Assembly: GCA_034112325.1 (NCBI GenBank) | Contig: JAWUVO010000087.1 | Coordinates: 21,915 to 85,914 of the forward strand | DNA from: Bermanella sp034112325 | GTDB taxonomy: Bacteria; Pseudomonadota; Gammaproteobacteria; Pseudomonadales; Oceanobacteraceae | Direction of reading: 5' to 3' | Length of the DNA stretch: 64,000 nucleotides | Part shown: one piece after another, positions 9,151 through 16,531 of the stretch | Position numbering within the stretch: the stretch's first letter is position 1 | Layout of the letters: each line of letters opens with the position of its first letter | Program-made: the position numbers and the translations under genes | Notes under the pieces: model-generated | What the model was told of the DNA's origin: nothing | The model's database searches: none | Seen by the model: only the letters and a program-made list of their open reading frames with translations

Positions 9151-10653
9151 TTATGCTTTACTCACTCGGAGTATTTCTTCAAGCGTTGTTTCACCACTAA
9201 TTACACGCATAAACCCATCCTGCTGAATGCTATTGTTAGATTTACGTGCATATTTTTCAAGCTCGATTTCGCTTTTACCCTCATGGATAAGAGATTTCAT
9301 ATGCTCATCTATTTCAATTATCTCGTATATGCCCTGACGTCCTTTATAGCCAGTGCCACTGCATTCTGGGCAACCCTCGGCATGGAATAGAGTTAACTCG
9401 CTAGTCGCTTCCAATCCTAGTAGTTGCTTTTCACTTCGGTCTGGCTGATAAGGTTTTTTGCATTCTGGACACAGTGTTCTTACTAATCGCTGAGCGACAA
9501 CACCAATAAGGCTTGATGCTAATAAAAAAGGTTCGACTCCCATGTCTTGGATTCGGGTTACTGCACCAGCTGCTGTGTTTGTGTGCAGCGTAGACAGGAC
9601 TAAGTGGCCAGTTAAAGATGCTTGCACGGCAATTTCTACGGTTTCTTTGTCGCGTATCTCACCAATCATAACCACGTCGGGATCTTGTCGAAGAATGGCT
9701 CTTAAGCCGCGGGCAAATGTCATATCTACCTTGGTATTTACCTGTGTTTGACCGATTCCAGGCAAGCTGTATTCTACTGGGTCTTCTACTGTCAGAATGT
9801 TGCGCGAGGTATTATTTAAGTCGCTTAAGGCGGCGTACAGAGAAGTTGTTTTACCTGAACCAGTGGGGCCAGTTACCAATATGATTCCATGGGGTCTAAA
9901 GATGATGTTTTTTAGGCGTTTGAGGTTTTCACCCGCCATTCCAAGTTGGGCTAGATTTAAGCGGCCTGCTTTTTTATCTAATAAGCGCATAACGACACGC
10001 TCGCCGTGAGTCGAGGGCATAGTCGAGACTCGTACATCTACTTCTCGACCTGCTACTTTTAGCGCTATACGGCCATCTTGTGGGATGCGGCGTTCGGCGA
10101 TGTCTAGCTTAGACATGACTTTTATGCGGCTTACTAATAGTGGTGCAAGCGCCCTTCTAGGCTCTAATACTTCTTGTAATACGCCATCAACTCGCGAGCG
10201 AACTACAAGACGTTTCTCAAAGGTTTCAATATGTATATCTGAGGCGTTACGCTTAACGGCGTCAGTCAGTATGCCGTTAATTAGTCTGATGATTGGGGCG
10301 TCGTCTTCTTGTTCAAGTAGATCTTCGGTTTCCTGGATCATATTAGCCAAGCTTGCTAAGTCCATGTCTTCGCCTAGCTCTTCCATGGCCTCGCGACTAT
10401 CGGCAGCTTGCTGATATATCCTAGCTAAGTGAGTATCAAAATCAGACTCAGTTGCGGCTTCAAAGCGAATTTTGTCGCCGAGAGTTCTTAAGCATTCTAA
10501 TTTTGCGCTTAAAGGAGTTTTATCGGTATGCCAAGCCGTAGTAATACCTTCTGCGTTGGTTTCGGCTACAACACCATAACGCTTTGCAAAACCGTAAGGT
10601 AATTTCTGCAGTACTTGCTGTTCGTCTACTAAATCCACTTTGCTGAGGTCCAT
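9151..10653 (-). CDS. gspE: Type II secretion ATPase GspE
   Basis: This hexameric cytosolic ATPase powers pseudopilus assembly. The N-terminal domain (about 1-120) binds GspL. The Walker A motif GPTGSGKTT has K268, and the Asp box/Walker B region reads DPDVVMIGEIRD (about 324-335), followed by a His box at LHTNTAAGA. The tetracysteine zinc module is C395, C398, C428 and C431, which separates GspE from PilT-type ATPases. The 500-residue length is standard. It is the first gene of the operon, so gspC and gspD are not in the usual place just upstream. Confidence 0.97.
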   Translation of the reverse strand: MDLSKVDLVDEQQVLQKLPYGFAKRYGVVAETNAEGITTAWHTDKTPLSAKLECLRTLGDKIRFEAATESDFDTHLARIYQQAADSREAMEELGEDMDLASLANMIQETEDLLEQEDDAPIIRLINGILTDAVKRNASDIHIETFEKRLVVRSRVDGVLQEVLEPRRALAPLLVSRIKVMSKLDIAERRIPQDGRIALKVAGREVDVRVSTMPSTHGERVVMRLLDKKAGRLNLAQLGMAGENLKRLKNIIFRPHGIILVTGPTGSGKTTSLYAALSDLNNTSRNILTVEDPVEYSLPGIGQTQVNTKVDMTFARGLRAILRQDPDVVMIGEIRDKETVEIAVQASLTGHLVLSTLHTNTAAGAVTRIQDMGVEPFLLASSLIGVVAQRLVRTLCPECKKPYQPDRSEKQLLGLEATSELTLFHAEGCPECSGTGYKGRQGIYEIIEIDEHMKSLIHEGKSEIELEKYARKSNNSIQQDGFMRVISGETTLEEILRVSKA

Positions 10654-10805
10654 TCTGTATTACTGCGCTATTTACCAAAGTTATTTTATGCAGGTAATGT
10701 ATCTGCCTAAAGTTATCTTGTTATTGTAATAGCATATTAATTATTATAATGACCACTAGTGTACATAGTAGTTTCATAAAACTGAAACTTGTAACTAGTT
10801 TATAT

Positions 10806-10841
10806 AGCAAATTTTAACAAATTATTTTGTTAAAATTTGCT
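10806..10841. repeat. Perfect 16-bp inverted repeat upstream of gspE
   Basis: The arm AGCAAATTTTAACAAA (10806-10821) and its exact reverse complement (10826-10841) flank a TTAT loop. It lies between the gspE start and the etfA terminator. It may be a regulatory palindrome for the gsp operon or a weak second terminator for etfBA, since on the minus strand it is AT-rich with internal T-runs. Confidence 0.6.
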
Positions 10842-10847
10842 GGGCAT

Positions 10848-10876
10848 AAAAAAACCCAGCAAAAGCTGGGTTTTTT
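10848..10876. terminator. Terminator of the etfBA operon
   Basis: A-tract plus ACCCAGC, AAAA loop, GCTGGG plus T-tract. It is 46 bp beyond the etfA stop and shaped to work on either strand. On the minus strand it insulates gspE from etfBA. Confidence 0.85.
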
Positions 10877-10921
10877 ATGCTGAGTTCTAAATATCAACCT
10901 TTTACCAATAGATGGTAAAGA

Positions 10922-11851
10922 TTAAAGCTTAGAGTCTAGCTCTGGTATTGCGTCAAACAAATCAGCAACTAGACCGTAGTCAGCTACAGAGAAGATTGGT
11001 GCTTCTTCGTCTTTGTTGATCGCAACGATTACTTTAGAATCTTTCATGCCGGCTAGATGCTGGATAGCACCAGAAATACCAACAGCAACATATAAGCTAG
11101 GTGCAACAATTTTACCTGTTTGGCCAACTTGCATGTCGTTAGGAACAAATCCAGCGTCAACTGCGGCACGCGATGCGCCTACGGCTGCGCCAAGTTTATC
11201 AGCTAACTTGTATAGCATTTCGAAGTTTTCGCCATTCTGCATGCCGCGACCACCTGAGATAACAATCTCAGCACCAGCAAGTTCAGGACGATCTGATTTA
11301 GCTAGTTCTTCACCAGCAAACGCAGAGATACCTTTATCAGCAACTGCTGAAATTGATTCTACAGAAGCAGAACCGCCTTCGGCGGCAACAGGGTCGAAAC
11401 CTGTTGTACGCACTGTCATTACCTTGATTGCATCAGAGGTTTGAACAGTTGCAATTGCATTACCAGCATAAATTGGACGCTGAAAGGTGTCAGCCGAAAC
11501 GACAGCTGTAATTTCAGAGATCATGTTTACGTCTAAAAGAGCTGCTGTACGTGGTAAGAAGTCTTTACCAGTAGTTGTGGCTGCAGCTAGAATATGGCTG
11601 TAACCCTTTCCTAGATCAGCAACTAAATCGCCAACAGTTTCGCCTAATTGGTATTCGTAAGCTGCATCGTCAGCCACTAATACCTTAGAAACGCCAACTG
11701 CTTTAGCAGCTGCTTCAGCCACTGCGCCGCAGTTTAGGCCAGCAACTAGAACGTCAACGTCTCCGCCAATTGCAGTTGCCGCAGCAATTGCATTTAGAGT
11801 CGCTCCATTCAAAGAAGCGTTATCGTGTTCAGCAATAACTAAAATACTCAT
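10922..11851 (-). CDS. etfA: Electron transfer flavoprotein alpha subunit
   Basis: EtfA binds FAD and, with EtfB, passes electrons from acyl-CoA and other dehydrogenases to ETF-ubiquinone oxidoreductase. The C-terminal FAD domain has the family signature LYVAVGISGAIQHLAG followed by KVIVAINKDEEAPIF. The 309 residues match the group I housekeeping form. The ATG shares one base with the etfB stop (TAATG), so the two are co-translated. The ETF-QO gene lies divergently 472 bp upstream of etfB. Confidence 0.96.
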   Translation of the reverse strand: MSILVIAEHDNASLNGATLNAIAAATAIGGDVDVLVAGLNCGAVAEAAAKAVGVSKVLVADDAAYEYQLGETVGDLVADLGKGYSHILAAATTTGKDFLPRTAALLDVNMISEITAVVSADTFQRPIYAGNAIATVQTSDAIKVMTVRTTGFDPVAAEGGSASVESISAVADKGISAFAGEELAKSDRPELAGAEIVISGGRGMQNGENFEMLYKLADKLGAAVGASRAAVDAGFVPNDMQVGQTGKIVAPSLYVAVGISGAIQHLAGMKDSKVIVAINKDEEAPIFSVADYGLVADLFDAIPELDSKL

Positions 11852-12600
11852 TACAGCACCTTCGCTTCAGTTTTAAGTTTATCGATTAGCTCATCTACGC
11901 TAGCTACTTTAATACCAGCAGAACGCTCAGCAGGAGCTTCAACTTTAACTAGAGTTTGAGAAGATTTGATTTCCACACCTAAGTCAGCAGGAGACACTAC
12001 TTCTAGTGGCTTACGCTTAGCTTTCATGATGTTAGGAAGTGATGCGTAACGAGGCTCGTTTAGACGAAGGTCGGTAGTTACAATAGCAGGAAGAGACAAG
12101 GCTACAGTACGTAGGCCGCCGTCAATTTCACGAGTAACGTTAACTTTGTCGCCATCGACAGCAACTTCTGAAGCAAATGTACCTTGAGCGTAGCCGGTTA
12201 GAGCAGCAAGCATTTGACCAGTTTGGTTGTTGTCGTTATCAATAGACTGCTTGCCTAGGATAACTAGCTGAGGAGCTTCTTTTTCTACGATGGCTTTTAA
12301 AGCTTTTGCCACAGAAAGAGATTCTAATTTTTCGTCGGTTTCAATCAAAATACCGCGGTCAGCGCCTAATGCTAGTGCTGTACGGATTTGCTCTTGAGCA
12401 ACCTTGGGACCAATTGAAACAACAACTATTTCAGTTGCTACGCCTTTTTCTTTTAGGCGTACAGCTTCTTCAACTGCAATTTCACAGAATGGGTTCATAG
12501 CCATTTTGACGTTGGTTAAATCAACATCGGTATTATCGGCTTTAACACGTATTTTTACGTTGTAATCAACTACGCGTTTAATAGCAACAAGAACCTTCAT
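11851..12600 (-). CDS. etfB: Electron transfer flavoprotein beta subunit
   Basis: EtfB is the AMP-binding partner of EtfA. The 249 residues start MKVLVAIKRVVDYNVKIRVK and contain VDLTNVKMAMNPFCEIAVEEAVRLKEKG, the usual EtfB nucleotide-binding half. Near residues 185-205 LNEPRYASLPNIMKAKRKPL contains the recognition loop through which ETF docks to its dehydrogenases. It is first in the etfBA operon. Its upstream region holds a perfect palindrome overlapping a possible promoter. Confidence 0.96.
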   Translation of the reverse strand: MKVLVAIKRVVDYNVKIRVKADNTDVDLTNVKMAMNPFCEIAVEEAVRLKEKGVATEIVVVSIGPKVAQEQIRTALALGADRGILIETDEKLESLSVAKALKAIVEKEAPQLVILGKQSIDNDNNQTGQMLAALTGYAQGTFASEVAVDGDKVNVTREIDGGLRTVALSLPAIVTTDLRLNEPRYASLPNIMKAKRKPLEVVSPADLGVEIKSSQTLVKVEAPAERSAGIKVASVDELIDKLKTEAKVL

Positions 12601-12798
12601 AGATTCCCCGTTATGTAGAATGGATTTAAGTAAGTAGACTTGATTTATAAAATGTAAATATGGACCAAGAGCTACTAATTAGCGCCGCATATATTGAACG
12701 TAAAACGCCCTAAGGTCAATAATGGCCAGCCATTACAATATGCATCTGTGTATATTTACGTTTCAAGCAAGCAATTCGATCACCTAACGATCAATTAT

Positions 12799-12818
12799 AT
12801 TCAAACGATCGTTTGAAT
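12799..12818. promoter_or_regulatory. PsrA-like operator palindrome
   Basis: ATTCAAACGATCGTTTGAAT is a perfect 20-bp palindrome. Its CAAAC(N4)GTTTG core matches the pattern I recall for PsrA, the TetR-family fatty-acid-responsive regulator of Pseudomonas and Shewanella. On the minus strand TATAAT directly adjoins it, so binding would cover the spacer and -35 of a likely etfBA promoter. The match to PsrA is by memory of the motif; no psrA gene is in the window. Confidence 0.7.
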
Positions 12819-12894
12819 TCTGCACCATTTATGGGTTATTCTTTAATAACGGCAGTTTTTTTAAGCGCTACTACAATATAAAGATACATGTCGT

Positions 12895-12923
12895 TTGGTT
12901 ATAAGCCGCTATATAAGTATAAT
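12895..12923 (+). promoter_or_regulatory. Sigma-70 promoter for the ETF-QO gene
   Basis: TTGGTT (12895-12900), a 17-bp spacer and a perfect TATAAT (12918-12923). Transcription would begin near 12930, leaving a leader of about 140 bases before the ATG. Confidence 0.65.
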
Positions 12924-13072
12924 GCGGCCAAATTTTTAGCTTAACTGACCCAGTCTAAACAGAGTTATTTCTGTAAGATCAGTTATTCATACAGAATATA
13001 TTTGCCGTATCGGCCAAATTTGATAAACAGCCTAGTTATAAGGCTGACACCCATAAGTTTGAGGAGAGATCA

Positions 13073-14716
13073 ATGGAACGCGAATCAATGGACTATGACG
13101 TTGTCATTATTGGCGGCGGACCTTCTGGCCTATCAACAGCCATCCGTTTAAAGCAAATTGCCGAAGAGAAAGGTGAAGAGCTAAGTGTATGCCTAGTTGA
13201 AAAAGGAGCAGAAGTTGGTGGGCATATTTTATCTGGGGCTGTTATCGAAGATATCGCCTTACGAGAGCTTTTTCCAAACTACAAAGAACTTGGCGCGCCA
13301 CTGAATACACCCGTAACTAAGGATGAAGTATATTTCCTAACGGGCGCAGACAAAAGTGTCAAAACTCCAAATTGGATGGTGCCTAAGCCAATGCACAATG
13401 ATGGCAACTTCATTGTAAGCCTTGCAAATGTTTGTCGCTGGTTGGGCGAGCAAGCTGAAAACCTTGGTGTAGAGATCTACCCTGGTTTTACCGCAGCCGA
13501 ATACATTGTTGAAGATGGCCAGGTTAAGGGAATTGTTACTGGCGACATGGGTATCAATGAAGCTGGCGAGCACACTGAAAGCTACATGCCAGGCATGGAG
13601 CTTCGTGGTAAATACACTGTTTTTGCTGAAGGTTGTCGTGGCCACCTAGGCAAGCAGCTTATTAACGAGTTCAAGTTAGACGAAGGCAAAGATGCACAGC
13701 ATTACGGCATTGGAATAAAAGAACTTTGGGATATTGATCCAGCTAAGCATCAAGAAGGTTTGGTTGTCCACGGTGCTGGCTGGCCGCTAACTGAGTCTGG
13801 TTCTACCGGTGGTTTCTTTTTATACCATACCGAAAATAACCAGGTTGTTGTGGGTTTGATTACTGACCTTTCTTATTCTAACCCGCATGTTAGCCCGTTT
13901 GATGAGTTTCAGCGTCTAAAGCAAAACTCTGTTTTGAAGAACACATTAGAAGGCGGTAAGCGCGTTTCTTATGGCGCTCGTGCGATTACTAAGGGCGGCT
14001 TGAACAGCTTACCTAAAATGACATTCCCTGGCGGCTTAATTGTTGGTTGTGATGCTGGTACTTTAGATTTCTCAAAAATCAAAGGTACTCATACAGCAAT
14101 GAAGAGCGGCATGATTGCTGCCGAAGAGATTATCAAAGCCATTGGAACTGGTCGTGCAAATGATGAGATCACTGAATTCACAACGGCTTTCGAAGCTAGC
14201 TGGATATACAAAGATCTTAAAAACAGCCGTAACTTTGGTCCGGCTATGCATAAATTCGGTATGCTTGGTGGCGGTGCATTTAACTATATCCACCATAACA
14301 TATGCCCTATTCCGGTTACCTTTCACGATAAAACACCAGATCATGCAACACTAAAACTGGCTGCAGATAGCAAGAAAATTGCCTACCCTAAACCAGATGG
14401 CGTAATCAGTTTTTCTAAGCTTGATTCTGTATTTATTGCCAATGTAAATCATGCTGAAAATCAGCCTTGCCACCTTAAATTAAAAGATGCGAGCATTCCG
14501 CTTGAGCAAAATTTACCAATGTACGATGAGCCAGCGCAACGTTACTGTCCTGCCGGTGTTTATGAGATTGTTGAAAATGAAGCGGGCGAGCAACGCTTCC
14601 AGATCAATTCTCAAAACTGCGTTCATTGTAAAACTTGTGATATAAAAGACCCTTCTCAAAACATCACCTGGGTAACTCCAGAAGGTGCAGGTGGTCCAAA
14701 CTATCCTAATATGTAA
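13073..14716 (+). CDS. Electron transfer flavoprotein-ubiquinone oxidoreductase
   Basis: This inner-membrane-associated flavoprotein takes electrons from reduced ETF and passes them to ubiquinone. The N-terminal FAD motif is DVVIIGGGPSGLS. The C-terminal 4Fe-4S domain has C492 in RYCPAGVYE and C516, C519 and C522 in NCVHCKTCDIKDP, then a conserved tail GGGPNYPNM-like (GAGGPNYPNM). The 547 residues match the full-length enzyme. The ATG at 13073 has GAGGAGAG a few bases upstream. It is divergent from etfBA, its redox partner. Confidence 0.97.
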   Translation: MERESMDYDVVIIGGGPSGLSTAIRLKQIAEEKGEELSVCLVEKGAEVGGHILSGAVIEDIALRELFPNYKELGAPLNTPVTKDEVYFLTGADKSVKTPNWMVPKPMHNDGNFIVSLANVCRWLGEQAENLGVEIYPGFTAAEYIVEDGQVKGIVTGDMGINEAGEHTESYMPGMELRGKYTVFAEGCRGHLGKQLINEFKLDEGKDAQHYGIGIKELWDIDPAKHQEGLVVHGAGWPLTESGSTGGFFLYHTENNQVVVGLITDLSYSNPHVSPFDEFQRLKQNSVLKNTLEGGKRVSYGARAITKGGLNSLPKMTFPGGLIVGCDAGTLDFSKIKGTHTAMKSGMIAAEEIIKAIGTGRANDEITEFTTAFEASWIYKDLKNSRNFGPAMHKFGMLGGGAFNYIHHNICPIPVTFHDKTPDHATLKLAADSKKIAYPKPDGVISFSKLDSVFIANVNHAENQPCHLKLKDASIPLEQNLPMYDEPAQRYCPAGVYEIVENEAGEQRFQINSQNCVHCKTCDIKDPSQNITWVTPEGAGGPNYPNM

Positions 14717-14747
14717 TTCTCTGGTTATATAAAACAATAGTTACAAA

Positions 14748-14782
14748 AAACAAAAAAGGAGCCTACGGCTCCTTTTTTGTTT
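14748..14782. terminator. Terminator after ETF-QO
   Basis: AAACAAAAAAGGAGCC, TAC loop, and the exact reverse complement ending in a T-tract. It is a strong hairpin 31 bp after the ETF-QO stop. Confidence 0.9.
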
Positions 14783-14789
14783 GTCTAGT

Positions 14790-14807
14790 TTAGCTTAGCT
14801 TAGCTTA
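14790..14807. repeat. Short tandem repeat of TTAGC
   Basis: Just over three and a half copies of the 5-bp unit TTAGC lie between the ETF-QO terminator and the parS-like site. No function is assigned. Confidence 0.5.
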
Positions 14808-14820
14808 ACTGTATGTTTTT

Positions 14821-14836
14821 TGTTCCACGGGGAACA
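14821..14836. promoter_or_regulatory. parS-like 16-mer (possible ParB site)
   Basis: TGTTCCACGGGGAACA differs by one base (position 10, G for T) from the palindrome TGTTCCACGTGGAACA, the chromosomal parS form of Pseudomonas relatives. It lies between the ends of two convergent genes, where a promoter operator is unlikely. A single mismatch may weaken ParB binding, and chance similarity cannot be excluded from one copy. Confidence 0.45.
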
Positions 14837-14880
14837 TTGACGGCATATTAACAGCAACTACACTATAAGGTTGTCCAGCT

Positions 14881-15420
14881 TTATCCTAGTTTGATTTTCT
14901 GCCCCTGGCTCTCAATGAAAAAATCATCACCTTCTTTAGAGGCTGTTTCTGCCAACTGATAAAATACAGTTCTGCTTAAACGTGCATACAGGTTATTACG
15001 AATAAGTATTTTTGGCGCTTCATGATCATCTACTTCTAGCTGGCAATCAGGCCCCAATGTTACTTCCTCTCCCATATTACTTATAAGCTTAATTGCACCA
15101 GCATTATCTTCCATTAGTGCAATCACAAACGGTTGATCCTCGACAGATATTTTCCATTTTTCTACCGGAGTAAGTAAAAAATAATTACCCTCTTCCTTTT
15201 TCAAGATTGAACTGAACAAGCGAGACAGTTTTTGGCGTTTAATAACATCACCTTCATGTACCCAGTCGCCATTTGCCTTGATTATCATATCCATATCACC
15301 TGACAACTCAGGCGACCATTTATCTATTGGCGGCAGGCTCTCGAGTGGATTTTCAAATCGGCCAAGCTGACTGAATAACGTTGAAAGGCCATCTTTTTGC
15401 TTATCACTTTTATTACTCAT
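14881..15420 (-). CDS. DUF1285 family protein
   Basis: The 179-residue protein matches the DUF1285 family as I remember it: PPIDKWSPELSGDMDMII, then GDWVHEGDVIKRQKLSRLF and YFLLTPVEKWKISVEDQPFV. No catalytic motif, signal peptide or membrane helix is visible, and the function of the family is unknown to me. The ATG at 15420 overlaps the stop of the upstream radical SAM gene as ATGA, so I prefer it to the ATG at 15435. The coupling implies the two products are made together. Confidence 0.82.
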   Translation of the reverse strand: MSNKSDKQKDGLSTLFSQLGRFENPLESLPPIDKWSPELSGDMDMIIKANGDWVHEGDVIKRQKLSRLFSSILKKEEGNYFLLTPVEKWKISVEDQPFVIALMEDNAGAIKLISNMGEEVTLGPDCQLEVDDHEAPKILIRNNLYARLSRTVFYQLAETASKEGDDFFIESQGQKIKLG

Positions 15421-16313
15421 AATCCGCGCTGCCATTCTTGACGAAGTGGAATTGATCCTGGCTGATAAAGCACTTGATCTATCTGGGCTAGCATTGCCGC
15501 TTTATCTTCCCCTAGAGTGCCTTTTAGCGGCAGGTAGTTACTGGCATGATCGCTTCTGAATACAGTATTTTTTAGCTCTAAATTACTAATAAAGTGCTTA
15601 AGCTCAAGAAACAAAGCCGTTTGATCCATTAATGACCATTGCGCATCTAATTCTTGCTCAAAGCCCTGCTTAAAGCGGTCTTCACCTGTAGGGAAAGAGA
15701 CGATTAACGTGGATAGAAAATCTGGCTGACACTCATTCATTAACAGGGCACTATTTAGCGCATGCTGCTCCGAAAACTTAGGGCCGCCTAAACCATTAAG
15801 AATCATCACTGAGCTTTTGATGCCCGCCTCTCTAATTTTAATTAAAGCGTCTTTTTGACTTTCATAAGTCTCACCCTTAGATACTGCTTTTAGGACCTGA
15901 TCATCACCAGATTCACAGCCCACATACAGAATGTCTAAGCCCAGTTTATTTAGCAAAGCTAAGTCTTCAACCGATTTCTTTTTGATATTTCTAGGTAAGC
16001 AGTAACTAGAAACACGCTTAACCGTTGGTATGTGTAATTTAACTAAATTTAGAATATTTTCCAATCTGCGGGTCGGTAATACCATAGCATCACCGTCAGC
16101 TAGAAATACTTTTTCAAAGGGCACACCTGACTTGGCTGCTTTGATTATATCTTTCTCTACCTGATCCTCACTGGTTGCTCTGAATTTCTTTTGGTCTTGG
16201 GTGTACATTTCACAAAAAGTACACTTATTCCATGAGCAGCCATTTGTCACCTGGAGAATTAAAGAGCGCGCCTCACTAGGAGGCCTAAATACGGGTTCAA
16301 TATATGAAAGCAT
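15417..16313 (-). CDS. Radical SAM protein of unknown substrate
   Basis: The 298-residue protein has an N-terminal iron-sulfur motif NGCSWNKCTFCEMY, with cysteines in a CX4CX2C spacing instead of the classical CX3CX2C. It continues with a TIM-barrel-like radical SAM core (FLADGDAMVLPTRRL, DILYVGCESGDDQVLKAVSKG, SVMILNGLGG). The GCESG stretch resembles Elp3/MiaB/HemN-type cores. No second cluster or B12 domain is seen. It forms a two-gene operon with the DUF1285 gene. The reaction is not known to me. Confidence 0.8.
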   Translation of the reverse strand: MLSYIEPVFRPPSEARSLILQVTNGCSWNKCTFCEMYTQDQKKFRATSEDQVEKDIIKAAKSGVPFEKVFLADGDAMVLPTRRLENILNLVKLHIPTVKRVSSYCLPRNIKKKSVEDLALLNKLGLDILYVGCESGDDQVLKAVSKGETYESQKDALIKIREAGIKSSVMILNGLGGPKFSEQHALNSALLMNECQPDFLSTLIVSFPTGEDRFKQGFEQELDAQWSLMDQTALFLELKHFISNLELKNTVFRSDHASNYLPLKGTLGEDKAAMLAQIDQVLYQPGSIPLRQEWQRGL

Positions 16314-16497
16314 GTTATTCCAAGGTCAATTTTGAAGTTATTTTCTCATGAGCAGGTACCCTACCGCAAACACCCTTACTATTTATTAATAATAAGCCTT
16401 ATGGAGTAAAAGGTTTGAGCCATCATGCGTATCGCGCCAAATGCCACAATAAAGTAGAAATTAGCGGCAATAAAAACCTAAAATAAGCGTCTTAAAG

Positions 16498-16506
16498 TGA
16501 TAGAAT
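16498..16506 (+). promoter_or_regulatory. Extended -10 promoter of rapA
   Basis: TGATAGAAT is an extended -10 (TG-n-TAGAAT) without a clear -35. The 13-mer GTGATAGAATCCC (16497-16509) recurs exactly in the purE promoter at 35673. The start would be near 16513, leaving a leader of only about 19 bases. Confidence 0.5.
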
Positions 16507-16529
16507 CCCCCGTCGATATTTAGGGGGAT
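16505..16529 (+). other. GC-rich inverted repeat overlapping the rapA ribosome binding site
   Basis: ATCCCCC (16505-16511) pairs with GGGGGAT (16523-16529) across an 11-base loop, and the second arm is the Shine-Dalgarno sequence of rapA three bases before the ATG. Only a transcript starting upstream of 16505 could fold it. The likely promoter starts at about 16513, so the pairing may never form in the main mRNA. Confidence 0.4.
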
Positions 16530-16531
16530 CT

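Larger units (their letters stand above)
12601..13072. other. 472-bp divergent control region between etfBA and ETF-QO
   Basis: No coding sequence was seen. It holds a 20-bp palindrome at 12799-12818, a good sigma-70 promoter toward ETF-QO at 12895-12923, and on the minus strand a TATAAT (12799 down to 12794) that abuts the palindrome and could be the etfBA -10. A short repeated CGGCCAAATTT occurs near 12924 and 13011. Confidence 0.7.

Noticed and set aside
3563..10653. Type IV pilus cluster
   Set aside because: The pseudopilin leaders fit both systems, but GspE tetracysteine, GspK size and GspL/GspM identify a type II secretion operon.
10848..10876. Attenuator for the gsp operon
   Set aside because: It lies just past etfA and about 200 bp before gspE without a leader peptide; an etfBA terminator explains it.
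13337..13645. Minus-strand frame inside the ETF-QO gene
   Set aside because: Antisense to conserved ETF-QO sequence, with no ribosome site or domain.
14790..14807. Iteron array or CRISPR-like repeat
   Set aside because: The unit is five bases and repeated fewer than four times; no spacers or replication gene are present.
16505..16529. Riboswitch before rapA
   Set aside because: Only one short hairpin is present and the likely transcript excludes its 5' arm.
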